From the NCBI GenBank assembly GCA_964512645.1, contig CAZEJS010000014.1:6644-70643 (forward strand): a stretch of 64,000 nucleotides of DNA. Reading direction: 5' to 3'. A program made the translations under genes and the position numbers. The DNA comes from CAZEJS01 sp964512645 (GTDB lineage: Bacteria > Actinomycetota > Geothermincolia > Fen-727 > Anoxymicrobiaceae). Each line of letters opens with the position of its first letter. Positions within the stretch are counted from its first letter, which is position 1. The notes below the pieces were generated by a model. The model had not been told where the DNA came from. It did no database searches and saw only the letters and a program-made list of their open reading frames with translations. This document shows, one piece after another, positions 23,671 through 32,388 of this stretch.

Positions 23671-24090
23671 ATGGGGGACGGCGTGGGCAATGCCTCCGGG
23701 GAAAACCCCGTGCGCGTAGTGATGATCGATGACGATCCCGACATGGTGAAGGCCATCAGGGGGATGCTCAAGACGGATGGAATCCAGGTGCTCGAGGCTT
23801 TCAGCGGCCTCAAAGGGTATGCCCTGGTGAAGCGGGAACTGCCCGACGCGGTGCTCCTCGACATCATGATGCCCGATATCGACGGCTTCGAAGTCATGCG
23901 AAAGCTGAAGCTCGACCCCGAGACCGGGCACATCCCCGTTATTTTCGTCTCCGCGAAGGGCGGGCTCGAGCACGTCCGCAAGGGCCTCTCGCTCGGGGCC
24001 CACGGGTACGTGACCAAGCCTTTCAAACCCGACGAGCTGCTGGCCGAGGTCCGCAGCGCGATCGGCGGCCAGCCCGAAACGCGCCGCTAA
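23671..24090 (+). CDS. Single-domain response regulator
   Basis: A 139-residue CheY-like receiver. Conserved features are IDDDPDMV (acidic pocket), the phospho-acceptor Asp in LLDIMMPDIDGFEV, the Ser/Thr position in VIFVSAKGG and the Lys in VTKPFKPDELL. There is no output domain, so it would act through protein contacts or as a phospho-relay part. No histidine kinase is near. The ATG at 23671 has no strong ribosome site; GTG 23683, preceded by GGGGGA, is an alternative. Confidence 0.88.
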   Translation: MGDGVGNASGENPVRVVMIDDDPDMVKAIRGMLKTDGIQVLEAFSGLKGYALVKRELPDAVLLDIMMPDIDGFEVMRKLKLDPETGHIPVIFVSAKGGLEHVRKGLSLGAHGYVTKPFKPDELLAEVRSAIGGQPETRR

Positions 24091-24157
24091 GCCGGCCCGG
24101 GGGACGGCGGCGCTCCCCGGCGTGGAGGGCGTCCCTGCGGTCCCCGGCGGTTTGTTG

Positions 24158-24163
24158 TATATT
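24158..24163 (+). promoter_or_regulatory. -10 box giving a leaderless fdhD transcript
   Basis: TATATT ends seven bases before the ATG at 24170. The expected transcription start therefore falls on the start codon, and no Shine-Dalgarno sequence precedes the ATG. This predicts a leaderless mRNA. Confidence 0.45.
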
Positions 24164-24169
24164 CAAGCC

Positions 24170-25054
24170 ATGGCCGAATTCGAAGAAACAGGCTCGCAGC
24201 GGGCGCTCTCCAGGTTCGAAATCACCAGGTACCGCGCCGGAGATTATTTTTCCGTCAAGGACGTTGTGGCGCGGGAAGAACCGCTGGAGGTCAGGCTGAA
24301 CGGCAGCACCCTCGTCCGCCTGATGCGCCTTCCCGTTCCCGGGGACGACGAGCTGCTGGCGGCGGGTTTCTGCCTCAGCGAAGGCCTGGTCTCCGACGGC
24401 TCGCAGATAGAATCGGTGCGGTGCACCCCCGGCGGGTCTCCCGCCGGTGCGGGCGAGGGCGAGCCGCGGCCCACCGGAGTCTCGTCCGGCGGATCGCCGG
24501 CGATGGACCTCGTAGAAATCCGGGCCAGGTTGAACGAGGGAGCGGGCCCCCGGCCGGAGGCGCGCACCGTACTCACCGGGGCCGGAGGCGCCGACCTGAC
24601 GCGCGGGTTCGACCTCGCCGGCGTCACGGTGGAGAGCGACGCGGTCTTCGACGCGGGTGTGATCCTGAAGATGCCGGACGCGCTCGCCCGGCGGCAGGAA
24701 GTGTTCAGGGCCAGCGGCGGCGCCCACGGGGCGGGGCTGTTCGACCCGCGGGGGAACGTCCTGGTGGTCAAAGAGGACGTCGGGCGCCACAACGCCGTGG
24801 ACAAGGTGCTCGGTTACCTGCTGCTGTCCGGAGGGGACCCTTCCGGGGTGGGGATGATGCTCTCGGGGCGCCTCTCCTGCGAGATGGTCCTCAAAGCGGC
24901 CCGCGCCGGCGTCCCGCTGGTCTGCTCGGTGTCGGCTCCGACCGCGCTGGGGGTCGAGACGGGCAGGCGGGCGGGGGTGACCCTGGTCGGTTTCCTCAGG
25001 GGCGAGGGGTTCAACGTCTACGGCAACCCCCGCCGGATAGGTGCGGGCGCGTGA
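24170..25054 (+). CDS. fdhD: FdhD-like sulfurtransferase lacking the CxxC pair
   Basis: A 294-residue FdhD homologue. FdhD normally carries sulfur from IscS to the Mo/W-bis-MGD cofactor of formate dehydrogenase. Family blocks are present: PLEVRLNG, RLPVPGDDELLAAGFCLSEGLV, VVKEDVGRHNAVDKVLGYLL, LSGRLSCEMVLKAARAGVP and GFLRGEGFNVY. The loop that usually contains the catalytic Cys-x-x-Cys instead reads TVLTGAGGADLTRG, with no cysteine. A 30-residue Gly/Ser/Pro-rich stretch near residue 90 is also unusual. It overlaps mobA by GTGA and sits in a pyranopterin-cofactor group. It may serve insertion without sulfur transfer, which is inference. Confidence 0.85.
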   Translation: MAEFEETGSQRALSRFEITRYRAGDYFSVKDVVAREEPLEVRLNGSTLVRLMRLPVPGDDELLAAGFCLSEGLVSDGSQIESVRCTPGGSPAGAGEGEPRPTGVSSGGSPAMDLVEIRARLNEGAGPRPEARTVLTGAGGADLTRGFDLAGVTVESDAVFDAGVILKMPDALARRQEVFRASGGAHGAGLFDPRGNVLVVKEDVGRHNAVDKVLGYLLLSGGDPSGVGMMLSGRLSCEMVLKAARAGVPLVCSVSAPTALGVETGRRAGVTLVGFLRGEGFNVYGNPRRIGAGA

Positions 25055-25662
25055 GCACGCTGATAATCCTCGCCGGGGGGACAAGCAGGCGCATGCCCGG
25101 CGACAAGGCGTTCATGGAAGTCGCCGGACGCCGGGTCATAGACGTCCAGGTCGAGACGCTGGAGGGGCTGTTCGACCAGGTGCTTGTTGTGGGAAACGCC
25201 GAGCGCATGGAGCGGCTGAAGGTGTACAAGAGGCCGGGAATCCGCGTGGTCGAGGAGCCCGTCGCCGGAAAGGGCCCCCTCGGGGGGATCCTCAGCGGCC
25301 TGATGCTGTCCGGTTCCCGGGAGAACTTCGTGCTGGCCTGCGACATGCCTTTCATCAAGCGGGAGGCCGTGCTGTACGTGCTCGACAGGCTGGAGGGGTT
25401 CCAGGTGGCCGTACCCGGCACGCCCAAGGGACTGGAGCCGCTCCACGCGGCCTACGACGCGTCGTGCGCGGAGGTAATAGAGGAGCAGCTCGCCGCGGGA
25501 GACTTGAAGGTAACAGATTTCTTCACCACGGCGCGCGTGGACGTGGTCCCGTGGGAGGAGCTGCTGCGGTTCGATCCCACCGGGAGGCTTCTGACGAACA
25601 TCAACGAACCGGAGGACATGAGAACGGCCGCGGGCGGGCGGCCCGTTCGCCGGGGGAAGTGA
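25051..25662 (+). CDS. mobA: Molybdenum cofactor guanylyltransferase (MobA-like)
   Basis: A 203-residue nucleotidyltransferase that would attach GMP to the molybdopterin (or tungstopterin) cofactor. The N-terminal LILAGGTSRRMPGDKAFMEV is the NTP-binding loop with the catalytic Arg/Lys. GKGPLGGILSGLM, VLACDMPFI (metal-binding Asp) and LLTNINEPED near the end complete the MobA pattern. GTG 25051 overlaps the fdhD stop. The next gene starts eight bases after its stop. Formate-type enzymes use bis-MGD, while AOR uses the non-nucleotide form, so mobA implies another Mo/W enzyme elsewhere in this genome. Confidence 0.9.
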   Translation: MSTLIILAGGTSRRMPGDKAFMEVAGRRVIDVQVETLEGLFDQVLVVGNAERMERLKVYKRPGIRVVEEPVAGKGPLGGILSGLMLSGSRENFVLACDMPFIKREAVLYVLDRLEGFQVAVPGTPKGLEPLHAAYDASCAEVIEEQLAAGDLKVTDFFTTARVDVVPWEELLRFDPTGRLLTNINEPEDMRTAAGGRPVRRGK

Positions 25663-25669
25663 GGGAGGA

Positions 25670-26326
25670 ATGCGGATCATCAAGGTGAGCGGGACCGCGC
25701 TGAAGCGGGAGCTCGCGGAGTACCTCCGGGACGGCATCGGGGATTCGTGGCTGTTCTCGCTGGAGAGGGGAGACAAAAACGAAAAGCCGGCGACCGGGGA
25801 AGAGATAGAGAGGTGGCTCTCCGGGACCGGCCTGCCGCGGGAAGCCACGGTAGTGCTGGAGACGAACGAGCCGTTCGAGGGGCTTCGAACGAACACCGGC
25901 GTCTTCATAACCGACGCGCCCATCGCCGTTCTGCCGGCGGGCGAGGCGGAGGCGGCCGTGGGAGCCGACCTGGTCGTCGTGCGGGCCGGGAAGTCGTTCG
26001 CGGCCGGCAGCAGGGGCATCGAAGCCGCCATGAAAGAAGCCACCGGCGCCGGCAAAGTACTCATCTACCGGGAAGAGGAAGGGCGGGACAGGGCCTTCGC
26101 CAAATCGCTGGACGTGGTCCTGGGCCGCCTGGGGGAGGACATGATGCCTGAAGACATGCCGCAGGGACTGATCGATGCCGTCAAGGCGGCGTCCGAGGAC
26201 GGCAGGATGAGCTGCGGGAAGGCCCACGAGCTCGCCGCCGAGATGGACGTGCCGCTGGCGCTGGTCGGGCGCGCCCTCGACCTGCTGGACGTCAAGATCA
26301 CCAACTGCCAGCTCGGCTGCTTCTGA
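25670..26326 (+). CDS. Conserved hypothetical protein of Mo/W-cofactor locus
   Basis: A 218-residue soluble protein that I cannot place in a named family. Residues 1-110 look alpha/beta (MRIIKVSGTALKRELAEYL; VVLETNEPFEGLRTNTGVFITDAPIAV). The C-terminal 60 residues resemble a winged-helix segment (GLIDAVKAASEDGRMSCGKAHELAAEMDVPLALVGRALDLLDVKI) and end in NCQLGCF. The two terminal Cys could bind metal or take part in redox. It is eight bases downstream of mobA and 77 bases before the AOR gene, so a role in pyranopterin metabolism, sensing or assembly is inferred from position alone. Confidence 0.72.
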   Translation: MRIIKVSGTALKRELAEYLRDGIGDSWLFSLERGDKNEKPATGEEIERWLSGTGLPREATVVLETNEPFEGLRTNTGVFITDAPIAVLPAGEAEAAVGADLVVVRAGKSFAAGSRGIEAAMKEATGAGKVLIYREEEGRDRAFAKSLDVVLGRLGEDMMPEDMPQGLIDAVKAASEDGRMSCGKAHELAAEMDVPLALVGRALDLLDVKITNCQLGCF

Positions 26327-26362
26327 ACGTGGTCTTCGCGGGGTTGCGCCGGAGCGCTTACT

Positions 26363-26370
26363 GTTATAAT
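26363..26370 (+). promoter_or_regulatory. Extended -10 promoter of the AOR operon
   Basis: TGTTATAAT at 26362-26370 is an extended -10 with a perfect TATAAT (26365-26370). It lies 34 bases before ATG 26404. TTGCGC near 26344 is a poor -35 candidate at 15-base spacing. Confidence 0.55.
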
Positions 26371-26403
26371 CACATCGGCCCGCCAACCCAGTAAGGAGCC
26401 GTG

Positions 26404-28308
26404 ATGAGCAGTAACTTCGGTGGATACATGGGTAGATTTCTCGAAATCGATCTCACCACCGGTACTGTCGGCGAATATCCTGTGGCGGACGAGCTCCTGG
26501 AGATGTACCTGGGCAACAAGGGGCTGGCTACCAGGATACTCTACGACGTCCTCCCGAGGGGCGTCGACCCGCTGGGACCGGAGAACGTGCTGATATTCAA
26601 CACCGGCCCGCTCACCGGGTCCGGAGCGCCCTGCACCAGCAGGTTCAACGTGACCACGAAGTCCCCGCTCACGGGCGGGGGCCTTTCGTGCAACTGCGGC
26701 GGCAACTTCGGGATGTACCTCAAGAGGGCGGGGTTCGACGGCGTGATATTGAGGGGCAGGGCCGACAGGCCGACCTGGGTCCACATAGAGGACGGCGAGG
26801 TCGAGCTTCGGGACGCCTCACACCTGTGGGGCCTCAACACCGAAGAGACACAGGAGAAACTGCCGAAAGGCACCGGCAAGGCGGTAATCGGCCCCGCCGG
26901 TGAGAACAAAGTCCTGTACGCCTGCATCATCTCTCAGGAACGCGCCGCCGGACGGGGCGGGGTCGGCGCGGTGATGGGCTCGAAGAACGTGAAAGCCGTT
27001 ACCGCGAAAGGCAAGGCAAAGGTGCCCGTCGCCTACCCGGAAAAATTCCAGGAGGATATCCGGCGCTGGGCCAGGATCCTCAAGGGCCACCCCTCCACCG
27101 GCGAGATGATGCCCTCGTACGGCACAGCGGCCTTCGTGAACCGCTGCAACGCCACCAACACAATGCCCACGCACAACTTTTCCCGGGGCACCTTCGAGGG
27201 CGCTGAAGCGGTCAGCGGAGAGGTCCTGGCCGAAACGCTACTCACCCGGAATTTCGGGTGCGTATCCTGTGTGATCAAGTGCGGTCGCAAGGTCATGGTC
27301 GGCGACAGGGAAGTCAAAGGCCCGGAGTACGAGACGCTGGGCCTTCTGGGGCCCAACATCGAGAACACCGATCTGCCGGCGATATGCCGGTGGAACTACC
27401 AGGCCGACCTCCTGGGCATGGACACCATCTCCCTGGGGAGCACCCTGGGGTTCACCATGGAGCTTGTCGAGAAAGGCCTCCTCGAAGCGCCCGTGGAGTT
27501 CGGTCGGACCGAGGGCATATCCGGGTTGATCGAGGACATAGCCTACCGGCGGGGGCTCGGGAACGACCTGGCGGACGGCGTCAAGCGCATGTCCGAGAAG
27601 TACGGCGGCCGGGAGTTCGCGATGCACGTCAAGGGCATGGAGCTCGCCTCTTACGAGCCCCGGGGCGCGGTCGGGCACGGCCTGGGTTACGCCGTGGCCA
27701 ACAGGGGAGGCTGCCACATCGCCGGGGGGTACATGGTCTACTTCGAGTCGAACGGGCCCCTGACCATGGACCCGCTTACCACGCGCGCGAAGCCCCAGCT
27801 CACGGCGTTGCTCCAGATCCTCCTCGACTCGCTGTCGGTAGCCGGGAGCTGCCAGTTCACGGCCTTCACCGTACTGCCGAAGCAGGTCCTGGACCTGCGG
27901 CCCTCCGGGTTCCTGTACCGGGTCGCGGCAAAGGCGCTGGAATTTCTCGGGCCGAGCGTGTCTCTGCTCCTCAGGTACCCCGGGATGCTGGCCTTCGTGC
28001 CTCCCATGGAGCTGATGCAGCATCCGAAGGCTATCACCGACCTGACCGGGATGAAGATGACCTTCGGGAAGTACGTCCAGGCCGGCCAGAGGTCCTACCT
28101 GATAGAGCGGCTTTTCAATATCCGTGAGGGGTTCACCGGGGCGGACGACACGCTCCCCGCGAGGCTGCTGGAGGAGTGCCAGACCTCCGACCCGCGCTCG
28201 AGGGTTCCGCTGGCCAGGATGCTGCCGGTGTACTACCGGGCGAGGGGGCTCGACCGCACGGGCGCGCCCGAGCCGGGGACGCTGGCCCGACTGGGGGTGC
28301 GGGACTGA
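26404..28308 (+). CDS. Tungsten-dependent aldehyde ferredoxin oxidoreductase
   Basis: A 634-residue AOR-family enzyme that oxidises aldehydes to acids with ferredoxin, using a tungstopterin and one [4Fe-4S] cluster, in strict anaerobes. Domain 1 begins GGYMGRFLEIDLTTG. GPLTGSGAPCTSRFNVTTKSPLTG lies in the pterin-binding part. Cluster ligands fit Cys286, Cys289 and Cys293 (FGCVSCVIKCGR) with the fourth at Cys483 (VAGSCQFT), close to positions 288/291/295/494 of the Pyrococcus furiosus enzyme. ATG 26404 has AAGGAG at five bases. It has a promoter and is followed by moaD. Confidence 0.94.
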   Translation: MSSNFGGYMGRFLEIDLTTGTVGEYPVADELLEMYLGNKGLATRILYDVLPRGVDPLGPENVLIFNTGPLTGSGAPCTSRFNVTTKSPLTGGGLSCNCGGNFGMYLKRAGFDGVILRGRADRPTWVHIEDGEVELRDASHLWGLNTEETQEKLPKGTGKAVIGPAGENKVLYACIISQERAAGRGGVGAVMGSKNVKAVTAKGKAKVPVAYPEKFQEDIRRWARILKGHPSTGEMMPSYGTAAFVNRCNATNTMPTHNFSRGTFEGAEAVSGEVLAETLLTRNFGCVSCVIKCGRKVMVGDREVKGPEYETLGLLGPNIENTDLPAICRWNYQADLLGMDTISLGSTLGFTMELVEKGLLEAPVEFGRTEGISGLIEDIAYRRGLGNDLADGVKRMSEKYGGREFAMHVKGMELASYEPRGAVGHGLGYAVANRGGCHIAGGYMVYFESNGPLTMDPLTTRAKPQLTALLQILLDSLSVAGSCQFTAFTVLPKQVLDLRPSGFLYRVAAKALEFLGPSVSLLLRYPGMLAFVPPMELMQHPKAITDLTGMKMTFGKYVQAGQRSYLIERLFNIREGFTGADDTLPARLLEECQTSDPRSRVPLARMLPVYYRARGLDRTGAPEPGTLARLGVRD

Positions 28309-28313
28309 GGGCA

Positions 28314-28562
28314 ATGCCGACAGTCAAGTTCTTCGCCACCCTGAGAAACGCCGCCGGCACCCGCGAGGCTCAGGTCCACGCCACCAGCGTGAAGGAACTG
28401 CTGGAGCGCCTGTCGAGCGATTACGAAGGCAGGCTCGACAGGTACCTCAAGATAAGCACGGTCCTCGTCAACGGCAGGAACGTCGCCCAGATGAAGGGCG
28501 GGAGGACCAGGCTCAAGCCCGATGACGTCGTATCGATCTTTCCGCCGCTCGGCGGCGGCTAG
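28314..28562 (+). CDS. moaD: MoaD/ThiS-type sulfur-carrier protein
   Basis: An 82-residue beta-grasp sulfur carrier. It starts MPTVKFFATLRNAAG, shows the ubiquitin-like pattern VLVNGRNVAQMKGGRTRLKPDDVVSIFPPLGGG and ends in the Gly-Gly needed for adenylation and thiocarboxylate formation. It would supply dithiolene sulfur for molybdopterin or tungstopterin. It starts five bases after the AOR stop, a pairing well known for AOR genes. The purL gene begins 20 bases later, so the cofactor and purine genes may be co-transcribed. Confidence 0.9.
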   Translation: MPTVKFFATLRNAAGTREAQVHATSVKELLERLSSDYEGRLDRYLKISTVLVNGRNVAQMKGGRTRLKPDDVVSIFPPLGGG

Positions 28563-28581
28563 CCGGCAGGGAGTGATTGGT

Positions 28582-30777
28582 TTGGCCGAGCTGTTCGAAG
28601 AACTCGGGCTGACGGCAGAGGAGTACGAGGCGATCAAGTCCGTGCTCGGCCGGGAGCCCAACAAGGTCGAGCTGGGGATGTACTCGGTGATGTGGTCGGA
28701 GCACTGCAGCTACAAGAGTTCCAAGGAGCAATTGCGCAAGCTCCCGACCGAAGGACCGCGGATCCTGCTCGGCCCCGGGGAGAACGCGGGAGTTGTTGAT
28801 ATAGGTGACGGCTACGCCGTCGTGTTCAAGCTGGAATCGCACAACCACCCGAGCGCGGTCGAGCCGTTCCAGGGGGCGGCCACCGGCGTAGGCGGCATCG
28901 TCAGGGATATCTTCACCATGGGCGCGCGCCCGATAGCGAGCCTCGACCCCTTGAGGTTCGGTTCGCTCGACAGCCCCAGGACGCGCTACCTGCTCGACGG
29001 TGTCGTTTCCGGGATAGCCTCCTACGGCAACTGCCTGGGCATCCCCACTATCGCCGGCGACCTGTACTTCGAGGAAGCCTACGAGGAGAACCCCCTGATC
29101 AACGTGATGTGCCTGGGGATAATGCCCAGGGAACGGCTCGTCTTCGGCCGGGCCTCGGTGCCGGGGAGCGTTGGCGTCCTCATGGGGTCCAGCACGGGCC
29201 GCGACGGAATAGGCGGGGTGAGCGTGCTCGCCTCGCAGGAGTTCGACGAGACCAGCGCGGAGAAGCGCCCCAGCGTCCAGGTGGGCGATCCCTTCACCGA
29301 GAAACTGGAGATAGAGGCCTGCCTGGAGATGCTGGACAAAAACCTCCTCCTCGGGCTGCAGGACCTCGGGGGCGCCGGGCTCACCTGCGCCACCTGCGAG
29401 ACCGCCGAGCGCGGGGGCTGCGGCATGGACGTGGACGTATCGAAGGTCCCTCTCCGGGAGAAGGACATGGAGCCCATCGAGATAATGATGTCCGAGTCCC
29501 AGGAGAGGATGTTCGCCATCTGCTCGCCGGACGACCTGGATGAGGTGCTGGGCATCTGCGAGAAGTGGGGCCTCGACGCCACGCCGCTGGCCACCGTCAC
29601 CGAGGGCGACGACCTGCGGCTGCTGCTGGACGGAGAGGTGGTCGCCTGCGTGCCGGCCAGCTCGCTCGCACGCGGGCCCGAGTACCACCGTCCCTCGGAG
29701 CGCCCCGGGTACCTCGACGAGGTGCAGGCGTTCGATCCGTCCGTCCTGCCGGCGCCGGCCGACTGCGGCAGGGTGCTGCTGGACCTGCTGGGTTCGCCGA
29801 ACGTCTGCTCAAGGCGATGGATAATCGAACAGTACGATCACATGGTGGGGCTGAACACGGTCGTCCTGCCCGGCGGGGACGCCGGGGTGCTCCGGGTGAA
29901 GGAGACCGGCGCCGGCCTTGCCCTCGCGTGTGACTGCAACGGGCGCTACGTCTACCTCGACCCGTACGCCGGCACCCAGGTCGCCCTCGCGGAGAGCGCG
30001 CGCAACGTGGCCTGCTGCGGGGCGACGCCCACAGCCGTGACCAACTGCCTCAATTTCGGCAACCCCGAGAAACCGGCCATCTACTGGCAGTTCGTCCAGT
30101 CCGTGGAGGCGCTGGCCGATGGCTGCAGGCGGCTCGATACCCCCGTGGTGGGAGGCAACGTCAGCTTCTACAACGAGTCGTTCGGTGAGGCGATCTACCC
30201 GACGCCGGTGATCGGCATGCTGGGCCTCATTCCGGACGTCGACGACAGGATGACCTCGGGCTTCAAGGCCGAAAACGACCGGATCCTGCTCCTGGGCAGG
30301 ACCCGCGACGAGCTGGGGGGCAGCGAGTACCTGAAGGTGCTTCACGGCAAAGTCGCGGGAAAGCCCCCGGCGGTGGACTGGTCCGCGGAGAAGGCGCTCA
30401 TCGAGTTCCTGGTGGAAGCGGCCGCCGCGCACTTGCTCTCTTCGGCGCACGATCTATCCGAAGGGGGGCTGGGCGTCGCCCTCGCCGAATCGTGCCTCCA
30501 GGGCGGCCTCGGGGCGCGCGTGGACCTGGGGGACGAGCTCCCGGCGCACGTGGCCCTGTTCAGCGAGTCCCAGGGCAGGGTGCTGGCGAGCGTCTCCCCG
30601 GACGACCTCAACGCCGTGCTCGGCCTGGCCGACAAGCACGGGGTCCCGGTGCGCGAGCTGGGTACCGTGGGGGGAGGCTCCATCCGAGCCACCGGGGTGA
30701 TGGACGTTGCCCTGGGCGAGGCCCGGGAACTGTACGAGGGCGCCCTGGAGAAGATGGTCGCCGGGGCTCATCACTGA
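28582..30777 (+). CDS. purL: Phosphoribosylformylglycinamidine synthase, large subunit
   Basis: A 731-residue small-type PurL that makes FGAM from FGAR with ATP and ammonia from PurQ. Hallmarks: MWSEHCSYKSSKEQL, GDGYAVVFKLESHNHPSAVEPFQGAATGVGGIVRDIFTMGARP near the start, and the later ESQERMFAICSP and SAHDLSEGGLGVALAES. TTG 28582 is favoured by GGGAG eight bases upstream; GTG 28573 is the in-frame alternative. In Bacillus-like genomes purS and purQ sit before purL, but here moaD does, so those two must be elsewhere. The gene heads a purL-purF-purM-purN-purH run. Confidence 0.95.
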   Translation: MAELFEELGLTAEEYEAIKSVLGREPNKVELGMYSVMWSEHCSYKSSKEQLRKLPTEGPRILLGPGENAGVVDIGDGYAVVFKLESHNHPSAVEPFQGAATGVGGIVRDIFTMGARPIASLDPLRFGSLDSPRTRYLLDGVVSGIASYGNCLGIPTIAGDLYFEEAYEENPLINVMCLGIMPRERLVFGRASVPGSVGVLMGSSTGRDGIGGVSVLASQEFDETSAEKRPSVQVGDPFTEKLEIEACLEMLDKNLLLGLQDLGGAGLTCATCETAERGGCGMDVDVSKVPLREKDMEPIEIMMSESQERMFAICSPDDLDEVLGICEKWGLDATPLATVTEGDDLRLLLDGEVVACVPASSLARGPEYHRPSERPGYLDEVQAFDPSVLPAPADCGRVLLDLLGSPNVCSRRWIIEQYDHMVGLNTVVLPGGDAGVLRVKETGAGLALACDCNGRYVYLDPYAGTQVALAESARNVACCGATPTAVTNCLNFGNPEKPAIYWQFVQSVEALADGCRRLDTPVVGGNVSFYNESFGEAIYPTPVIGMLGLIPDVDDRMTSGFKAENDRILLLGRTRDELGGSEYLKVLHGKVAGKPPAVDWSAEKALIEFLVEAAAAHLLSSAHDLSEGGLGVALAESCLQGGLGARVDLGDELPAHVALFSESQGRVLASVSPDDLNAVLGLADKHGVPVRELGTVGGGSIRATGVMDVALGEARELYEGALEKMVAGAHH

Positions 30778-30902
30778 CGGAGGTGTACGGCCGATGACAC
30801 GGGAAGAGACGCGGGGTGTCCGCCTCTTTCATGTCGGATATCAATACGCGGCGGAGGTATCGAGGTGATAATCAAACCGTGAACGCAACAGAGGGCGACC
30901 CG

Positions 30903-32318
30903 GTGAGAAGCGACAGCATGGAGGAGGCCTGCGGGGTCTTCGGGGTATGGGCCCCCGGTGAGGAGGTCGCGAGGGTGACCTACTTCGGTCTGTACGCCCT
31001 GCAGCACCGCGGGCAGGAGAGCGCGGGGATCGCCGTCACCAGCGGCGACGGCATACTCGTTGTCAAGGACATGGGGCTCGTCTCGCAGGTGTTCGACGAA
31101 AACAGCTTCGTGAGCCTCAACGGGCACTCGGCGATAGGGCACGTGCGATACTCCACGACCGGCTCCACCTACTGGGAAAACGCCCAGCCCATGTACGACG
31201 TCAGCTCGCGGGGGCCGCACGCCTTCGCGCACAACGGCAACCTGGTGAACACTGACCAGGTGCGGGACTGGCTGTCCGGGCGCGGAGCCACTTTCACCTC
31301 CACCACGGACACCGAGGTGATGAGCACGCTGCTCTCCTACTCGGAGGCGCCAACGACCTTCGAGGCCGTCAGCGAGACCTTCGGAATGCTCCGGGGGGCC
31401 TTCTCGGCCGTGGTGCTCACCGAGGAGGGGCTTTACGGGCTGCGCGACCCCTACGGGATACGGCCCCTGTGCCTGGGCCGGCGCGACGGCGCGTTCTTCA
31501 TCGCCAGCGAGACGGCGGCGCTCGACGTGGTGGGCGCGCAGTTCATTCGCGAGATAGAACCGGGCGAGATAGTCAGGGTGAACGGGGACGGTATAGAATC
31601 CCGCCGTTTCGCCGATGCGGCCAGGCCCAGCCTCTGCATCTTCGAGTTCATCTACTTCGCCCGCCCGGACTCGGTGCTCTACGACCGGGTCCTCTACGAA
31701 GTCCGCAAGGAGATGGGCAAACAACTGGCGAGGGAAGCCCCTGTCGAGGCGGATATCGTAATCCCGGTTCCGGACTCCGGCGTCCCGGCGGCCATCGGGT
31801 TCGCCGAGGAGTCCGGGATACCTTACGGGGAGGGGCTCATCAAGAACAGGTATATCGGCAGGACCTTCATCCAGCCGAGCCAGTCCATAAGGCAGCTCGG
31901 CGTGCGCCTGAAGCTCAACCCGCTCAACAGCGCAATAAGGGGCAAACGCCTGGTGGTGGTCGACGACTCGATAGTGAGGGGCACTACCAGCCGTAAGATA
32001 GTGGCGATCCTCAAGGAAGCGGGCGCTGCCGAGGTGCACGTGCGGGTGAGCTCTCCTCCCATCTGCGACCCTTGCTTCTACGGCATCGATACGGCGGTGC
32101 GTAGCGAGCTCATCGCCTCCAGGCTGTCCGTCGACGAGACCAGGCGGTTCCTGGGGGCCGACACTCTCCATTACTTGAGCATGGAGAACCTCCTGAGGTC
32201 GTGCGGCCACGGGAAAGACATGTACTGTACGGCGTGCTTCGACGGGTGCTACCCGCTGGAGGTGCCGGAGAATTTCAGCATGTCCAAGTCCAGGCTGGAG
32301 GAGAAGACCAGGGCCTGA
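30903..32318 (+). CDS. purF: Amidophosphoribosyltransferase
   Basis: A 471-residue enzyme that starts purine synthesis by making 5-phosphoribosylamine from PRPP and glutamine. The Ntn-type glutaminase has its nucleophile Cys in EEACGVFGVWAP; the short upstream part is the propeptide. YGLRDPYGIRPLCLG and the PRPP loop VVVDDSIVRGTTSRKIV are clear. Conserved cysteines near CIFEFIYFARPDS, CDPCFYG and CTACFDGCYP fit the [4Fe-4S] cluster of the B. subtilis type. GTG 30903 is the best start by GAGGG spacing, but GTG 30879 is possible. An intervening 125-base gap after purL has no gene. Confidence 0.95.
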   Translation: MRSDSMEEACGVFGVWAPGEEVARVTYFGLYALQHRGQESAGIAVTSGDGILVVKDMGLVSQVFDENSFVSLNGHSAIGHVRYSTTGSTYWENAQPMYDVSSRGPHAFAHNGNLVNTDQVRDWLSGRGATFTSTTDTEVMSTLLSYSEAPTTFEAVSETFGMLRGAFSAVVLTEEGLYGLRDPYGIRPLCLGRRDGAFFIASETAALDVVGAQFIREIEPGEIVRVNGDGIESRRFADAARPSLCIFEFIYFARPDSVLYDRVLYEVRKEMGKQLAREAPVEADIVIPVPDSGVPAAIGFAEESGIPYGEGLIKNRYIGRTFIQPSQSIRQLGVRLKLNPLNSAIRGKRLVVVDDSIVRGTTSRKIVAILKEAGAAEVHVRVSSPPICDPCFYGIDTAVRSELIASRLSVDETRRFLGADTLHYLSMENLLRSCGHGKDMYCTACFDGCYPLEVPENFSMSKSRLEEKTRA

Positions 32319-32388
32319 CACGCTGCCCGCCGGGAACGCCCGCCATCGGCGGGGGTGGTCCGCGGGCCGGACGAAGGGGCTGAGCGCC

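Noticed and set aside
32339..32388. GC hairpins between purF and purM as a terminator
   Set aside because: Stems of five or six pairs exist but no T-tract follows on either strand, and the purine genes are a normal operon.
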